The notes beneath the pieces were generated by a model. That model was not told the DNA's origin, made no database searches, and was given only the letters and a program-made list of their open reading frames with translations. From Stictocephala bisonia (taxonomy: Eukaryota > Arthropoda > Insecta > Hemiptera > Membracidae), in NCBI GenBank assembly GCA_035578905.1, contig JAQJVL010000696.1:205001-269000 (forward strand): 64,000 bases of DNA. Reading direction: 5' to 3'. Position numbers and translations under genes: made by a program. Below, in pieces: positions 12,300-25,880 of the stretch (position 1 is its first letter; every line of letters starts with the position of its first letter).

Positions 12300-14399
12300 T
12301 TGTAATACATTTATGTTGTCTTCACTTGTGTTGTATTTCTACCAAACACTGGTGCTTATTAAGAAACTAATGACTGGAAAATGTTAGGAAGATTTCCAAA
12401 ATGTTAAGTATTTGTTTTTAAACAAACTTGAAGTGTTGTGAATCTTTAGCAACTATACTAGTTATAAAAAACGTAATGCCGAAAATAACATTTCAATGAA
12501 AATTAATTATTTGTAAAAATAAAAAGTACGACTATTTAAAACTTTTCATCGTGACATTTATCGAAATAACTTTACTGAGATATAGGATATAAGTGGTTTA
12601 CATACTTCTTCACTCCAAGAGGTAAACATAGATGATTAATGTTTCTTGTAGGTTTGTTTAGTGTAAGAATTCCTGAGCACGCCACGCCGGCTGGGTAATC
12701 GACCAAAGTTGGAACAGTGACTGGGCTGTCTCAAACTTTCTCCTATTAAACTCAGACCAGACTTACAAAATTAATTGCTATTTCTCGCGAAACTCTTCGT
12801 GTGTCAACTAACGTGCTTTACATGCCTACGGAGTTTCAATTAATTTTGTAATAAGAAACTGTTATTCATGCATTTAGTAAAACATATACGAAATACTTTG
12901 TCCATACATAAAGTTTTAATAACGTAATATCGTATGAAAATTAAATGATCCTAAGGATATTTATTGAAACTAATGTTCCAGATATATAGATGCGCTGAAG
13001 AACCCCTTACTATTTATGTATATTTAATTTAGTATGACGTTTATACTTATCATTAAATAATCGCCATTGGACACTCCGTATTTCTGAAAAAAATATTGAT
13101 GGTATCAGAAATATTTAATAATCAAACGTCCTTATTGAAGATGTTAAATTCTTGAAAAAACTATATCTTTTATTAAATATTTTAATTACTGAAATAAATA
13201 TTTGAATCAAACAATGTTAAACCAATATTTAAAATCTGTACTATATTAGGCTTTCAATAGCAATGCCGTCATAATTAGACACCACGCTGAATAAAAAAGT
13301 AAATATAATTCCTTTTGCAAATTATACATAAACACGTCCTTAAACAAATGTTATGGTAATTTCTATATATTCTTTTAATGCTAAACTTTTCATAATTTCC
13401 TATAACATTATGAATTAAACGTAAAGCAATCGTAATTTCAGTTTTAAAAATGTAATGGAATAATTTGGAATTTAGTTTCAATTTCAATTTCAAACAATAA
13501 TAATACATTTTAAATTAAATTATAATGTTTTCAAAATCGTACAAAATTAACACAAGGAAAACATTTGGACTCAGCCAAATAACTTAAGTTTTGAAAATAA
13601 TTCGTTTTTTCAGCATTTTTAAACTAATAAAATTACTTTTTCTATCAATTTTTGTATAATAGTGATGATATAATATTAATCAAAATACATCACAAAGTAT
13701 AGTTTTAAATTATTGGTATAAACTTCGTCTGCTTCAATTATGTAGTATAGATTCCTTTTTATTGGCCTAATTTACAAATAATTAAAAGACTATAACTTAA
13801 AGTAATTGGTCCTCAGAATTCTAATGATGCTAATTTTTATTTGATGAATTTTTTTAGTCAAATAGAAATATAAAAAACCCAGATATTATGTTATGATTTG
13901 GTCTGGTGCTGTTGTATTTGACAACGACAAACCTTATCGAATAAAACATTGAATTATTAGCATTTCCAAGAGCAATTTATTTTGAAATTATAAATATTTT
14001 TAATATAAAGAGCTTCCAAAAATCTAAAATAAATAAAAGAGGGTTTAAAAGCACTATTATTCACAATAATTCATGATTAAAAGTAAACTTTCACTTCCCT
14101 GTTCGGATTATAATAAACTGGATTTATCAGCTCCTTAAGTATTTTTTAAAATTATTACTCTAACTTCACCTGCCAGTTTATTATATTGATAGAAAGAGAG
14201 AAAACAGTTTAACGCATTACTATTTTTATTTCAGTATCTCTTAAGAATTTCTTTAGTGATAATTGAATTTACTTGAACTAACTTCAGTATAGAGTTGCCA
14301 TGTTATGTATAACAAACAATTATATCATACTGAAAACAAAAACCCAATGATAAGAAGCACACAAAATAAGATACAACATTATTTAATGAATAGAGCATT
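12300..14399. other. AT-rich DNA without genes
   Basis: No supported gene. A GC-richer patch at about 12660-12840 is unexplained. The 77-codon minus frame at 13275-13508 has the Tyr/Asn/Lys/Ile bias of chance translation of AT-rich DNA. Confidence 0.55.
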
Positions 14400-15458
14400 T
14401 TTTAAACAATATAAATTGTATAGTAATAGAAAAGACATTAAGACATTAAGAGTTTATTAGTCATAAACAATACAAAAAATGCATCGACATCGTCAAGTAT
14501 AAGATAGAAAATAGATATACATATATAACATACAAATAACATATTCTAAGTCATTACAGTATAACAGTACAAGCATGTTCTAAAAATTAAATAACAAATT
14601 TCAATTTACAATCAAAACAATTAATAATAACCTATTTATATATAATATTTCCAGTTGATTTCAAAAAATTCATCTATCTTATATAGGCATGCACAGTTTA
14701 AAATATGCTTAACTTTATTTTTAAAAGAAAGAAAGGACATATTTTTTATTTCTTTAGGTATGGAGTTATACAACTTAATTGACATATGAAAATTATTTTT
14801 TTGTGATTTGCTATAATGATACTGTTCAGTCATAAACAATTTTTGTTTCTAGTATTATAGCTATGGAAATGACTATTGGTTTTGAATATATCAATATTAT
14901 TAAGAACATGGCAAAGTACACTTAAAACATATAAGGACGGGAAAATTAAGATTCCAAGTTGTTCAAAAAAAGGTCTGCAATGAGCTCGGAAAGGTGAATT
15001 AGTTAACAATCTAACAATTCTTTTCTGCAATATTAGGATTTTGTGTGCAAGGCAACTATTACCCCATACCATTATCCTGTAACACAATATACTTTGAATT
15101 TGAGCATAATACACATGTAAAATAACATCAGGCCTTATACAAGATTTAAGTCGCCTTAACAATTTTTTAGTACATTTTTACAAGTACACCTTTAGACAAT
15201 TTTTTAGTTACATAATCTACATGTGTACTCCAGTCCAGGTTAGATTCTAGCCAGATGCCCAAGAATTTTAATGAAAATTTATCTGAATCTCTGATCACAG
15301 AACTATTATAAGTAAAATATACATCATTAATCTTATCCATATTTAATAACAAATTATTATCAGAGCACCAGTCTTTTAACAAAATTGAATTTTGGAATAC
15401 AATTACATCAACCTCAGCCCTACTGTTGCAGGTCACCTTAAGGCCAAAAGTATACATC
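14400..15458 (-). pseudogene. 5'-truncated non-LTR retrotransposon, RT C-terminal half (Jockey/CR1-like)
   Basis: Three minus-strand frames line up in order as the C-terminal part of one non-LTR reverse transcriptase ORF2. The first (15457-15167) starts just after the catalytic YADD region: it has NSILLKDWCSDNNLLLNMDK then FLGIWLESNLDWSTHVDYVT, the usual thumb boundary. The second (15162-14830) has LRRLKSCIRPDVILHVYYAQ, VWGNS, LQKRIVRLL and YNTRNKN. The third (14839-14636) has MSIKLYNSIPKEIKN, the usual C-terminus. Frame breaks near 15165 and 14835 inactivate it. The endonuclease and catalytic RT motifs are missing, as in 5'-truncated LINE copies. The 3' untranslated end is placed only roughly, near 14400. 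Confidence 0.88.
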
Positions 15459-15459
15459 T

Positions 15460-17340
15460 ACTAACCTAGTTAGTATTATTTAATACCTAGTTTATCATAG
15501 CAATTAGAATTAGTTTAAAAATTGATTCTGTTAATAATAATTTACCACGTTATTGGTAATGCGACAACAACTGTGTAAGCAGCGAGGTTGGGGAGCGAAG
15601 TGAATCAGTTGGGGTTCCCATAACTAGAAATATGAACAACAACTATTTCTGTTGTCAACGTTTATAAAATAAAAATGGTTGAACCAATCTTGGAGTAGTG
15701 ATATAAATGTACTTAACTGTTGATACTAAAGAAGCTGTATAAGGTTTTCGACAAATCAAGGCGGTAAAAATTAAGAAAAAATGTAATCGTTTATAAAAAC
15801 TATTAGTAGGGTTGTAAAATCCGAAAAAACTTGACAATAACCAGGAATACATGTATTTACACAATCTTAGACATCAGGATAGTTTAAAAGTATTCTTCCA
15901 ACTAACCAAGTAAATGGAATAAAATTCGTTTGTGATACGTCATAGAATAGAACAAATTAAAAGGTACCTTACTAGACGTTTCTGAACATAATTCTACAAG
16001 GCCTGTGTAGATTTAAATTATTCCTTATTGTAAAATACAGGAACACGTTAATCTTAGAATATGGAAGTGTAACGGTATAGTTTGATCAGTCGGGGTTGGG
16101 TAGTGTAACCGAAATCGGTAATCTTTCGAGTGTAAGGAACATCCCACCCACTCGGTAGGACATGAAAATTTGACTAATTAGTTGAGACTGGAAAGAATGA
16201 AAAAATTGAATAAACAGTCAATCCTGGGAATTTTTACAAAAGTTGGTTGAACAGCCGATATTGGGGAAGTGATGAAATCTGGGCCTGTGGAGATTTTTGT
16301 TAAGAGACAGTGCTCACTTAATGTGCGTATACTGACAATGCCCACATAATACTTTGCTTAGCAGTATAGTTTACAATGATAAACAAGTGCTGTGCGTCTG
16401 GTAATATCTTAACTATATATTTTATATTTTGAGTTTGTATCATATTTATAACTTTATATTACAGCTCATTTAAGACAATAAAGTACCTGCAAGGTATCTT
16501 GTGCTCTAGGGACATTTTCAAGCCACAATCCTCAACACCCATCAATAGTAATAATTGATCGGCACAAAAAGTAATTTTTTTCATAAATAATCCATAAACC
16601 TGTCAAATTAGAACATAATGATGATTTCTAAACCATAAATAATTAGAAATTAAATTACAAATTATGAATTTTACATCTGAATGCTCAATGGGCAACTAAT
16701 AAGTCTAACAAACCCTCACTTAAGTTTGAAGAATTATCACTTGAAATATTTGGTGTAAGTGGGATTGGATTTAAAAGTTGCAGCATTTAATTTTCAAAAA
16801 AATATATTAGGGTTGACATACTATTTTTATCGACGGTCTCTTAAAGGAGGTGGTGAATTGCAAGACTTTAATTTGGCTTATATAAAAAAGAATTAACTAA
16901 CAACATTTTAAAATAAATGAACAATGATTTGATTGCACTTCAAATGATGCAGACTTAAAAAATTATCTTACTTTTAGTAAGTTAAACCATCTTAAAGGGT
17001 CAGGTCTTAAATTATCTTCTGCCCTCGGTCAGGTTCTCCTGCAGCCCTTCAACAAACCTCTTTGTTTTGAGCTAGTCTTTGTGTTGCGTCATAATCCCCT
17101 CCAATTCTTACACTGTTCACCATAAAATATTTTCTTCTTCTTTTTCTTCTCTTTTCTCTAAATCGTCCTTCTATAGATGTTCTCTTCTCTCATCACAAGT
17201 CGTAGCTATCTTGTTATTTATATGGGTTTTACTGTGTCCCTATCTTCCCATACTCTCCTCAGTACTTCTTCATTTCACACTCTATCTCCCCGTCCCGATT
17301 TTTTTCATCCTCTCTATTGTTTTCTACTGTGTCAGCCGTG
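15460..17340. other. AT-rich DNA without genes
   Basis: No supported gene or repeat. GC-richer patches at about 15560-15620 and 16060-16290 are unexplained. A pyrimidine-rich plus frame at 17079-17396 gives a Ser/Leu/Phe-rich peptide. Only its last residues (from about 17341) belong to the reverse transcriptase fragment annotated next. Confidence 0.5.
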
Positions 17341-17715
17341 AAATTCACTTAATTAAAAATAATTATCTGGAGTATAAGGAATACTTATGTAGCTGAAATA
17401 TTTCAGCTTCAATCGGTCCAAATATCTAATGAGATATTAAAATCTAAAGATGTAGGAGTGGGTGTTTCTCAGGGATCTATCTTAAGCTCTTTAATTGTAC
17501 TGAAAATGATCATTCATCATCAATATAAGGCAGGCTCATGCAATACGCTGACAATACAACTCATAGCTTGATTAAGATGACAACAGTTGACTTGGAAAGA
17601 AATACCTATATCTAGTCAAATATCTGCTCAATATTTTTACCATACCATTTTATAATAAACTCTTCAAAAATTAATCCTGTACAGTAAAAATTGAACACGT
17701 TTTTTAAATGAGATG
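17341..17715 (+). pseudogene. Degenerate non-LTR reverse transcriptase fragment
   Basis: Translating plus in more than one frame recovers consecutive RT motifs. NNYLEYKEYL comes first, then SNEILKSKDVGVGVSQGSIL (palm motif, normally GVPQGSILGP). In the next frame come LMQYADNTT, where the second catalytic Asp of YADD has become Asn, and then DLERNTYI, stop, and FIINSSKINP. At least one frameshift and several stops separate them, so the piece is dead. The order and spacing match the central palm of Jockey/CR1-type LINEs. Both ends are undefined. Confidence 0.72.
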
Positions 17716-17908
17716 AAATTAATTAATATCGGGTGGTGACTTAAACTATATATATATAGCTAAAGATTGATCTAGGATGTCCTCGGGGATTTACGCTCTG
17801 AGAATACTTTCATAACTACACTACAGTTATGGTGGCAGCTTACTTTGTAATTATCATATGGTATTGTACTGTGAGGTAGCTGTGTACAAGTTATTTTCAC
17901 TTTATAAT

Positions 17909-18203
17909 AATTTTTTATTTTATTTAATTTTTTTATTTTTTTTTATTCATAAGACGCCGATCGTCAAGATATGGGTGAATATGGATTTCGAATGAGTGTT
18001 GATGAGCGAATGTAGTCATTGTTACAAACTAAGGCCGACTATTCCTTAGAAAGTGTCATTAATTAATAGCCCAATGACAAATGAACAGCCGGTGGTTATC
18101 AGCTGATCCTTCTCAAAATGTATTATGACTCTGATTGGGATCGAACTGACAACCTTTAGCACATGAAGCTGGGATTGAACCAACTATGTTACCGACCAAT
18201 TAT
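17909..18203 (-). mobile_element. tRNA-derived SINE, family A, full-length copy
   Basis: On minus it starts with a tRNA-like head: an A-box (tagcgtagttgg in the copy at 29461; here slightly changed) and a B-box-like cagttcgatccc. A conserved body with ccggctgttcatttgtcatt follows, then a tail of A and TAAA repeats. Four other copies lie at 29450, 31760 (3' end only), 35781 and 62124. Their alignment over about 290 bp establishes the family. No protein is encoded; such elements move using LINE proteins. Confidence 0.9.
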
Positions 18204-18204
18204 G

Positions 18205-20689
18205 GCACTGAGAGTTACGTAAAGCCACTTTCAAGTCATTACAATTTTCAATACTAACCTGCCTTTATGAATTATGTGTATCAGCGAACATAAGCTATTC
18301 AGGGCAAGCTTAAAAGGATCCTATTTTTTGAGACCTTTTAAAGTTTGGAAAATTTATTTACTCATAAGTGGGAGATGAATAATTTGGACTGATACTAAGA
18401 ACTACAATATATTACTAATCCTTTAGGTAGTATAACTCTGTCTGTATGAAAATAATTTATGTAATTATGAATGTTAGAGTTAAAACTTAACACTTTGAGG
18501 TTTTAATTTATGTTTTTTTATCTTTATTGAGAAGATTGCTTATATAAATATTAAAATTTTGTTGATGCCTTAAGATCCCTAACTTGTAGCGAAATACCTC
18601 ATAAAAATAAATTATTTTATTGGAGTATTTAAAATTGTTTATACTTGTTGTTACATATTTTTGTGCAGTAAACAAATAACAAAAAGAATGATAATTTATA
18701 GGTTAAGACCTTTTATTCAGTATTATTATAAAAGAATACAAATAAAACATGAATTAAAATCCTAAAGTTATATCTCTAAGTATTAAACAAGAGTTTATAG
18801 AACTGGCTAGTTTATGTGTAAAAGATCATTGGTGGGTTGAAAAACATTGGAATACATACAAAACGTAAAAACACTAGAGTGAAAAATATATTAGATATTT
18901 TGTTGCTATTAAGTGATCATACAAAACTGTCTCAATGAAAATATACTAAAAAAACATCATATCTGATTTGTGTTTCTGAATATACATTTGGAAAATACAA
19001 ATTTCAACATTTTTAAACTAATTAAACAATTGTACGATGCTGTTCGGGTTTAGCGATAAAACGAAAAATAAATATAAAACTGTAACCGTAGGAGTTAATC
19101 ATGTAGTTATAATTGAAGCCATTAGGGTACATTAATGTTTTACCATTATTTTCCACCAGTAAGGCCCAGAGGAGGTAGATACAGGTGCAAGTGCAATCAA
19201 TGCCGTATGCATTGTGTGCAAGGCTCGACCTAGATTACCCACTGCACTGGTATTGATCCATTGTCCGGCACAAACTATCGAACACTGCAATCGGATCTGT
19301 CAAAGTGAGATGACGTCATTTCACCCGTAGGCGTCAATATTGGAAACCGTTTGATCGAGGCTGTTATTTGCCAAATGACAATCTCCCTTTAACACAGTAG
19401 GGTTGCTCTGTCAACTGCAGGTAACTATTTTAATTAGTTTTGGTTTCACGTATGAAATGCTGTTTAAGTATAGAAACAGAAGATAATGACTCAAATAGTT
19501 ATAATGTATCAGGTTGAAAGCCATAATATAACAATAAATAATATGATTTTGATTTCAAGCAATTCTATAATTCAGAAAAGCAAAACTAATTTGAAATTGT
19601 CAATGTGAAATCAACTATTTATAGTTATCCACCATTCAACGTTAATTTTACAGGTATTAGTGAAAGAATATCTCGTTTATCACGTTAAAAGTTATTATCA
19701 TTGGATATTATGAGAATTTAATGATTTAAAGTTATCAACCTCTTCACACACACAACTTTTAATTAGTTTATACATTATCCATCGCTTGATTTTTAATTTT
19801 AAATAATTAATTCTAAATTAATTCACAATGAACACAAATTGAAAAAAAACTGTCTTAAGGAAGTTTTACTGTAGAGGTATATTATAACAGCTTAACAAAT
19901 TAACGAAACAATTAAAACAAATGCATCAAGTACCTGAAGTAATAGAAAGGGAACTTCAATTAAGAAGTACTCAAAAATATAATTATATATAAATTTCTTC
20001 GTTAAATTTTTATTGGCCAACAGCTGAATTTCAAACGTGAACGGTTAAAATAATGCACCAAAATATTTTTTTTCGATTTTGTTCTGTGAAAATAAATATT
20101 TAGAGTTATATCCTTTTAAAATATGTTTAGTTATAGTTTTTATTGAGTGTTTTTAACTACTCTCTAACCAATTCCCTTGTAGGCATGTTTTATATCGCCT
20201 AATATAACACTATTCTAATATCCAGCAGTGAAGTAAAGTTAGACCTCACTAAACTAACCATTTTTAAATCAGACACGTACAAATCCGGACCCTATAAGAA
20301 TCTGACTAGTTACTATGAACATTGTATATGTTTTGTTTAATTAGCTGAAATATGCTTCAATATGTAGGCTGGCCAAATACTATTATTTCAAAATAGAAGA
20401 ACATTTAAGTCACTAAAAAAGTTGTAAACAAATGTACTGAATATAAGTCAAATAATCCAAAGTTAAAAATAGTTCCTATGTTATAATTCTGTAAAACACC
20501 ATGATTATAACAGAAATGGTTTAAATGATTTAATCCAGACACTAGCCATTTCTGATTGAAGTTGTTTCATTTGCAATATATGTTACGCTATGTCTCGTAT
20601 ATTAGTTCTGTACGATCAAAACACGAAACTATTTAATATTTACGTGATAGGAAAACAATGTTTGTCAGGTTAGATATATGACTAGAGTA
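18205..20689. other. AT-rich DNA with one GC-richer patch
   Basis: No coding region is supported. The exception in composition is about 19140-19440, annotated separately. Elsewhere I see AT-rich unique sequence only. Confidence 0.5.
19140..19440. promoter_or_regulatory. GC-richer patch with a consensus CRE palindrome
   Basis: A 300-bp unique patch with balanced composition contains tgacgtca (19311-19318), the full CREB/ATF palindrome, inside the wider imperfect dyad tgagatgacgtcatttca. No TATA box or open frame accompanies it. It could be an enhancer or a worn transposon. The motif alone is weak evidence. Confidence 0.15.
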
Positions 20690-23420
20690 TGACCCTGGAC
20701 TGCCCGATTATGCCACCTGTGCTAGAGGTAGATTTGGACAATGTTAGTCAGGTATGTTAACCAACGCAAGCCCCATGATCACCATTGACTGTGCTACGGA
20801 TTTACCTGTATACTGTCAGGCAGAATAGAGCTACTATGCCCTGAGCAAGCCCCACAATGATTGATTTTGAGTTTAACCTAGACAATTTCAGGTATGTTAG
20901 CGCTGAGTTGAACTCAGTATATCCTAGGATCACAATCTATTATGCTGGAGATTGACCTGTACACTGAACAGTGTATACTGCCAGGGATGATAGAGCTACT
21001 TTGCCCTGAAAAAGCCCCATAACACAATGATTGATTTTCAGTTTAACCTAGACAATTTCAGGTATGTTAGCGCTGAGTTGAACACAGTATATCCTAGGAT
21101 CACAATCTATTATGCTGGAGATTGACCTGTACACTGAACAGTGTATACTGCCAGGGATGATAGAGCTACTTTGCCCTGAAAAAGCCCCATAACACAATGA
21201 TTAATTTTCAGTTTAACCTAGACAATTTCAGGTATGTTAGCGCTGAGTTGAACACAGTATATCCTAGGATCACAATCTATTATGCTGGAGATTGACCTGT
21301 ACACTGAACAGTGTATACTGCCAGGGATGATAGAGCTACTTTGCCCTGAGCAAGCCCCAGAACACAATGATTGATTTTGAGTTTAACCTAGACAATTTCA
21401 GGTATGTTAGCGCTGAGTTGAACACAGTATATCCTAGGATCACAATCTATTATGCTGGAGATTGACCTGTACACTGAACAGTGTATACTGCCAGGGATGA
21501 TAGAGCTACTTTGCCTGAAAAAGCCCCATAACACAATGATTGATTTTCAGTTTAACCTAGACAATTTCAGGTATGTTAGCGCTGAGTTGAACACAGTATA
21601 TCCTAGGATCACAATCTATTATGCTGGAGATTGACCTGTACACTGAACAGTGTATACTGCCAGGGATGATAGAGCTACTTTGCCCTGAAAAAGCCCCATA
21701 ACACAATGATTGATTTTCAGTTCAACCTAGACAATTTCAGGTATGTTAGCGCTGAGTTGAACACAGTATATCCTAGGATCACAATCTATTATGCTGGAGA
21801 TTGACCTGTACACTGAACAGTGTATACTGCCAGGGATGATAGAGCTACTTTGCCCTGAAAAAGCCCCATAACACAATGATTGATTTTGAGTTTAACCTAG
21901 ACAATTTCAGGTATGTTAGCGCTGAGTTGAACACAGTATATCCTAGGATCACAATCTATTATGCTGGAGATTGACCTGTACACTGAACAGTGTATACTGC
22001 CAGGGATGATAGAGCTACTTTGCCCTGAGCAAGCCCCATAACACAATGATTGATTTTCAGTTTAACCTAGACAATTTCAGGTATGTTAGCGCTGAGTTGA
22101 ACACAGTATATCCTAGGATCACAATCTATTATGCTGGAGATTGACCTGTACACTGAACAGTGTATACTGCCAGGGATGATAGAGCTACTTTGCCCTGAGC
22201 AAGCCCCAGAACACAATGATTGATTTTGAGTTTAACCTAGACAATTTCAGGTATGTTAGCGCTGAGTTGAACACAGTATGTCCTAGGATCACAATCTATT
22301 ATGCTGGAGATTGACCTGTACACTGAACAGTGTACACTGCCAGGGATGATAGAGCTGCTTTGCCCTGAGCAAGCCCCAGAACACAATGATTGATTTTGAG
22401 TTTAGCCTAGACAATATCAGGTATGTTAGCGCTGAGTTGAACACAGTATGTCCTAGGACCAAAGCCTATTATGCTGGAGATTAACCTGTACACTGAACAG
22501 TGTACACTGCCAGGGATGATAGAGCTGCTTTGCCCTGAGCAAGCCCAAGAACACAATGATTGATTTTGAGTTTAACCTAGACAATATCAGGTATGTTAGC
22601 GCTGAGTTGAACACAGTATGTCCTAGGACCAAAGCCTATTATGCTGGAGATTAACCTGTACACTGAACAGTGTACACTGCCAGGGATGATAGAGCTGCTT
22701 TGCCCTGAGCAAGCCCCAGAACACAATGATTGATTTTGAGTTTAACCTAGACAATATCAGGTATGTTAGCGCTGAGTTGAACACAACATGTCCTAGGACC
22801 AAAGCCTATTATGCTGGAGATTAACCTGTACACTGAACAGTGTACACTGCCAGGGATGATAGAGCTGCTTTGCCCTGAGCAAGCCCCAGAACACAATGAT
22901 TGATTTTGAGTTTAACCTAGACAATATCAGGTATGTTAGCGCTGAGTTGAACACAGTATGTCCTAGGACCAAAGCCTATTATGCTGGAGATTAACCTGTA
23001 CACTGAACAGTGTACACTGCCAGGGATGATAGAGCTGCTTTGCCCTGAGCAAGCCCCAGAACACAATGATTGATTTTGAGTTTAACCTAGACAATATCAG
23101 GTATGTTAGCGCTGAGTTGAACACAGTATGTCCTAGGACCAAAGCCTATTATGCTGGAGATTGACCTGTACACTGAACAGTGTACACTGCCAGTGATGAT
23201 AGAGCTGCTTTGCCCTGAGCAAGCCCCAGAACACAATGATTGATTTTGAGTTTAACCTAGACAATTTCAGGTATATTAGTGCTGAGTTGACCACAGTATT
23301 CCCGAAGATAAAAGAAACTGTGCTGGGACATATCTAGAAATTGCGAGGCAGGTTGAACACAGTATGCCCCAGGATTTCAGTCGACTATGTTGGAGAATGA
23401 CCTGGATAATGTCAGTGAGC
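20690..23420 (+). repeat. 170-bp satellite array, about 15 copies
   Basis: The landmark ggtatgttagcgctgagttg recurs every 170 bp from about 20891 to 23100 (169 where one C is lost near 21515), with decayed copies at both ends. Two blocks differ by shared changes: to about 22200 units carry tatcctaggatcacaatc, and from about 22280 tgtcctagg, soon followed by accaaagcc. Each unit has a dyad, tacactg-aa-cagtgta, extended to 8-bp arms in the second block. The unit is close to nucleosomal length. The 60-codon frame at 21452 is a by-product. Confidence 0.96.
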
Positions 23421-23600
23421 AAGCAAAGGACATGAGTCGTGTGAGCATGGGAGCATTGTGTCCTGACTGTTATTGGTCTGTTTGATCTTGTATGCAGTGG
23501 CTTTGCTTTGTGTCAAGTAACGTGTGTGACAACAACACTTTAGGTAATATTTATCTGATCTTAACAAATCTTACCATTTGTAGCTATTATTTTATTATTT

Positions 23601-23778
<178 letters not shown>

Positions 23779-23779
23779 A

Positions 23780-24939
23780 TACAAAGTTTAAAATTAAAAT
23801 ATAAAAAAATAATCAATTATCACGAAGGCGTTGGTACGTAGAACATTATTTTTTATTTTCTACAGAGTAAGGAGTACTTGTTAAACATTAATATTTGTTA
23901 ACTTTTAATTGTTAATACCTCTCTTTATTTTATATTAAAATCCTTACTAATGTATATCTAATTTACTTCTAAAAGTAAATAATTAAAATTTTAATTAATT
24001 TCTTTCATTGTTAAACAATGCTTATTCAACTCAGTCACCCTGTAGGGTGTAGTGAATCACACATACGTTTAACTACCTCTTTACTTTTACATTATTAGAT
24101 AGTAAAACGAGAGGAGAACTATCATGAAAAATTTATAAGACATACAGAATTAAAGTATTCTTAAGTCATTACAATCAGTTATTAGTTTTGATACTTTTTT
24201 CAATATTGTTCTCTCTTTTTCTTCTTTTCCTTCTTCCTATTTTCAAAAATTATACTGTTTTCGATATCTTAAGGTTATATGTGTTACCACAGAGAGGCAA
24301 AAGCTTCTCTTCCATAAAATAGGTGTTTAAACTTAACTAAAATTTTTATCCTAATCAAGAAACCATTAAAATTTCCTTTGTAATGTTTATTTATTTATAA
24401 AATTTAATTGTACAATACAAATTCAGCATAAACTCAATATAATATAATTTTATATATAGATAAACAAAACTAAAAATAACAACACTTGTGTTATGAAAAA
24501 ATTATAAACAGATTAAAAAACAGAATGTGCTATATTTATGAAAATAGAACCCCAACAGAGAACGACTACGATAAACGTCAAGTATTACAACAAGAGCTAT
24601 AACAATAAAAAAAAAAAAAAAAAAAAAAAGGAAATAAAAGAAGCCCAATAACAATGATAAATTATACTAATAATAAATACTGGATATACATAATCATAAG
24701 CTAAAAAAAAGAAAAAAAACATTTGTATTTGAAAAGGGATATTACAAAAAGGGGAAAAATTAAAGCAGTATTAATTTTAATGTAATATAACATAAATACA
24801 TTAAATACGGCTAAGTAATAACCAAATGAAATAAAATATTATGTTTTTGTTCAAACATCCAGGCAACCGTTGGATGTGTTATAACGATGTTTAGAGATAA
24901 AGTACATAATGTTGTTTATCCAGGGTGACAAAATGTGGT
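23780..24939. other. AT-rich DNA with a poly(A) run
   Basis: No gene supported. An A-run at about 24608-24629 could be the tail of an old plus-strand retroposon, but no recognisable element lies before it. A short pyrimidine-rich stretch is at 24205-24240. Confidence 0.5.
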
Positions 24940-25160
24940 TCAATAGAGTGCAGTGGTATTAGTGAGCAATGGTCTAGCGGAGGGACGGGGACGTGACGAG
25001 TGTACGTGGTTGTGAGGGGGAGAGGGTGGCAGTACGTGAGTAGAGACCTGATGTTGGCCACCCTGTTGCTTGCATTTACCTCCGTAGACACGTTCCACCT
25101 AGCAGGGGGTAGATGGCTGATTTCCATGCAATTTAATACTCCACCGAACATATTTACGAT
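24940..25160. other. GC-richer unique island with open frames on both strands
   Basis: This island stands out from its surroundings. On minus, an 86-codon frame (25151-24891) passes a good 5' splice site, acggag then gtaaatg, after 24 codons. On plus, a 62-codon frame (25000-25188) overlaps it. Neither product is recognisable. It may be an exon, a regulatory element or an old repeat. Confidence 0.2.
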
Positions 25161-25479
25161 GATTAGTTTCGCAATCTTCTCTCATTAATAACAAATATGA
25201 TGTTTAAAAATACAAACAACCAATGTAAATAATTCTGTTTTAAGGTGTTCTTTTAGAATATATAAAAACTACTATATATATATAGTAATTTGCTTTGTAA
25301 ATAGTAAAAAAATATGTGTACATTGACATCATCATTGTTTTGAATATTAGAAAAAAGTATAAAGTATACATGAACTACAGTAGTGAGAGATCAACATAAA
25401 CTAAACTAGTTCGATTGTTATGTTTATATGTTTGTATACCCGGCAGTTAGCTGTACCGTGGTAATAGGAGTGGAGCATG

Positions 25480-25880
25480 CGCAGTAAGACTTGTTCGATA
25501 GCATTTTTGTCTAACGACCAAACTTTGGGGACCTTACAAAAGGCCTTCAGATGCCATAAGACGTCCTCAAAGTGCTTTCATAATGTTGGGGCAGTGTGTT
25601 GCTGGTGTAAAAGTATTTCATATCCATGCAAACAGCTTCGCCAAAACTTCTGAGGTGTTTTGTCTTGTTCTGTCACGTCTGAGGCAGTACTAACTATTGG
25701 GGACCATCAACGTCAACCAAGCACACGATCTACTCACATTTCGCAACTCCTTGTCTGCTATACATCTTTATGGGTTGGTCTTCCTCTTCCCTCTGTCAAT
25801 TCTATCTTTTTATCTGTGTGGCCAATCCTTTTAAGTTTCTACCCGTTTCTTTTTACTCAAATAGCCTCCAATTAGTATAT
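25480..25880 (-). pseudogene. Possible worn LINE 3' coding end
   Basis: On minus a broken frame gives KRIGHTDKKIELTEGRGRPT and later WSPIVSTASDVTEQDK, with stops between. This loosely resembles the GH...GRGRP and WR...-rich ends of some non-LTR ORF2 proteins. No catalytic motif is present, and the plus strand has an unrelated 71-codon frame. I hold this lightly. Confidence 0.2.

Noticed and set aside
17079..17340. Ser/Leu/Phe-rich frame as a membrane protein
   Set aside because: It arises from a pyrimidine-rich tract; only its end overlaps real RT similarity.
19311..19318. Single CRE palindrome as a functional promoter
   Set aside because: An 8-bp motif alone, without TATA box, open frame or cluster, is too weak; listed only at low confidence.
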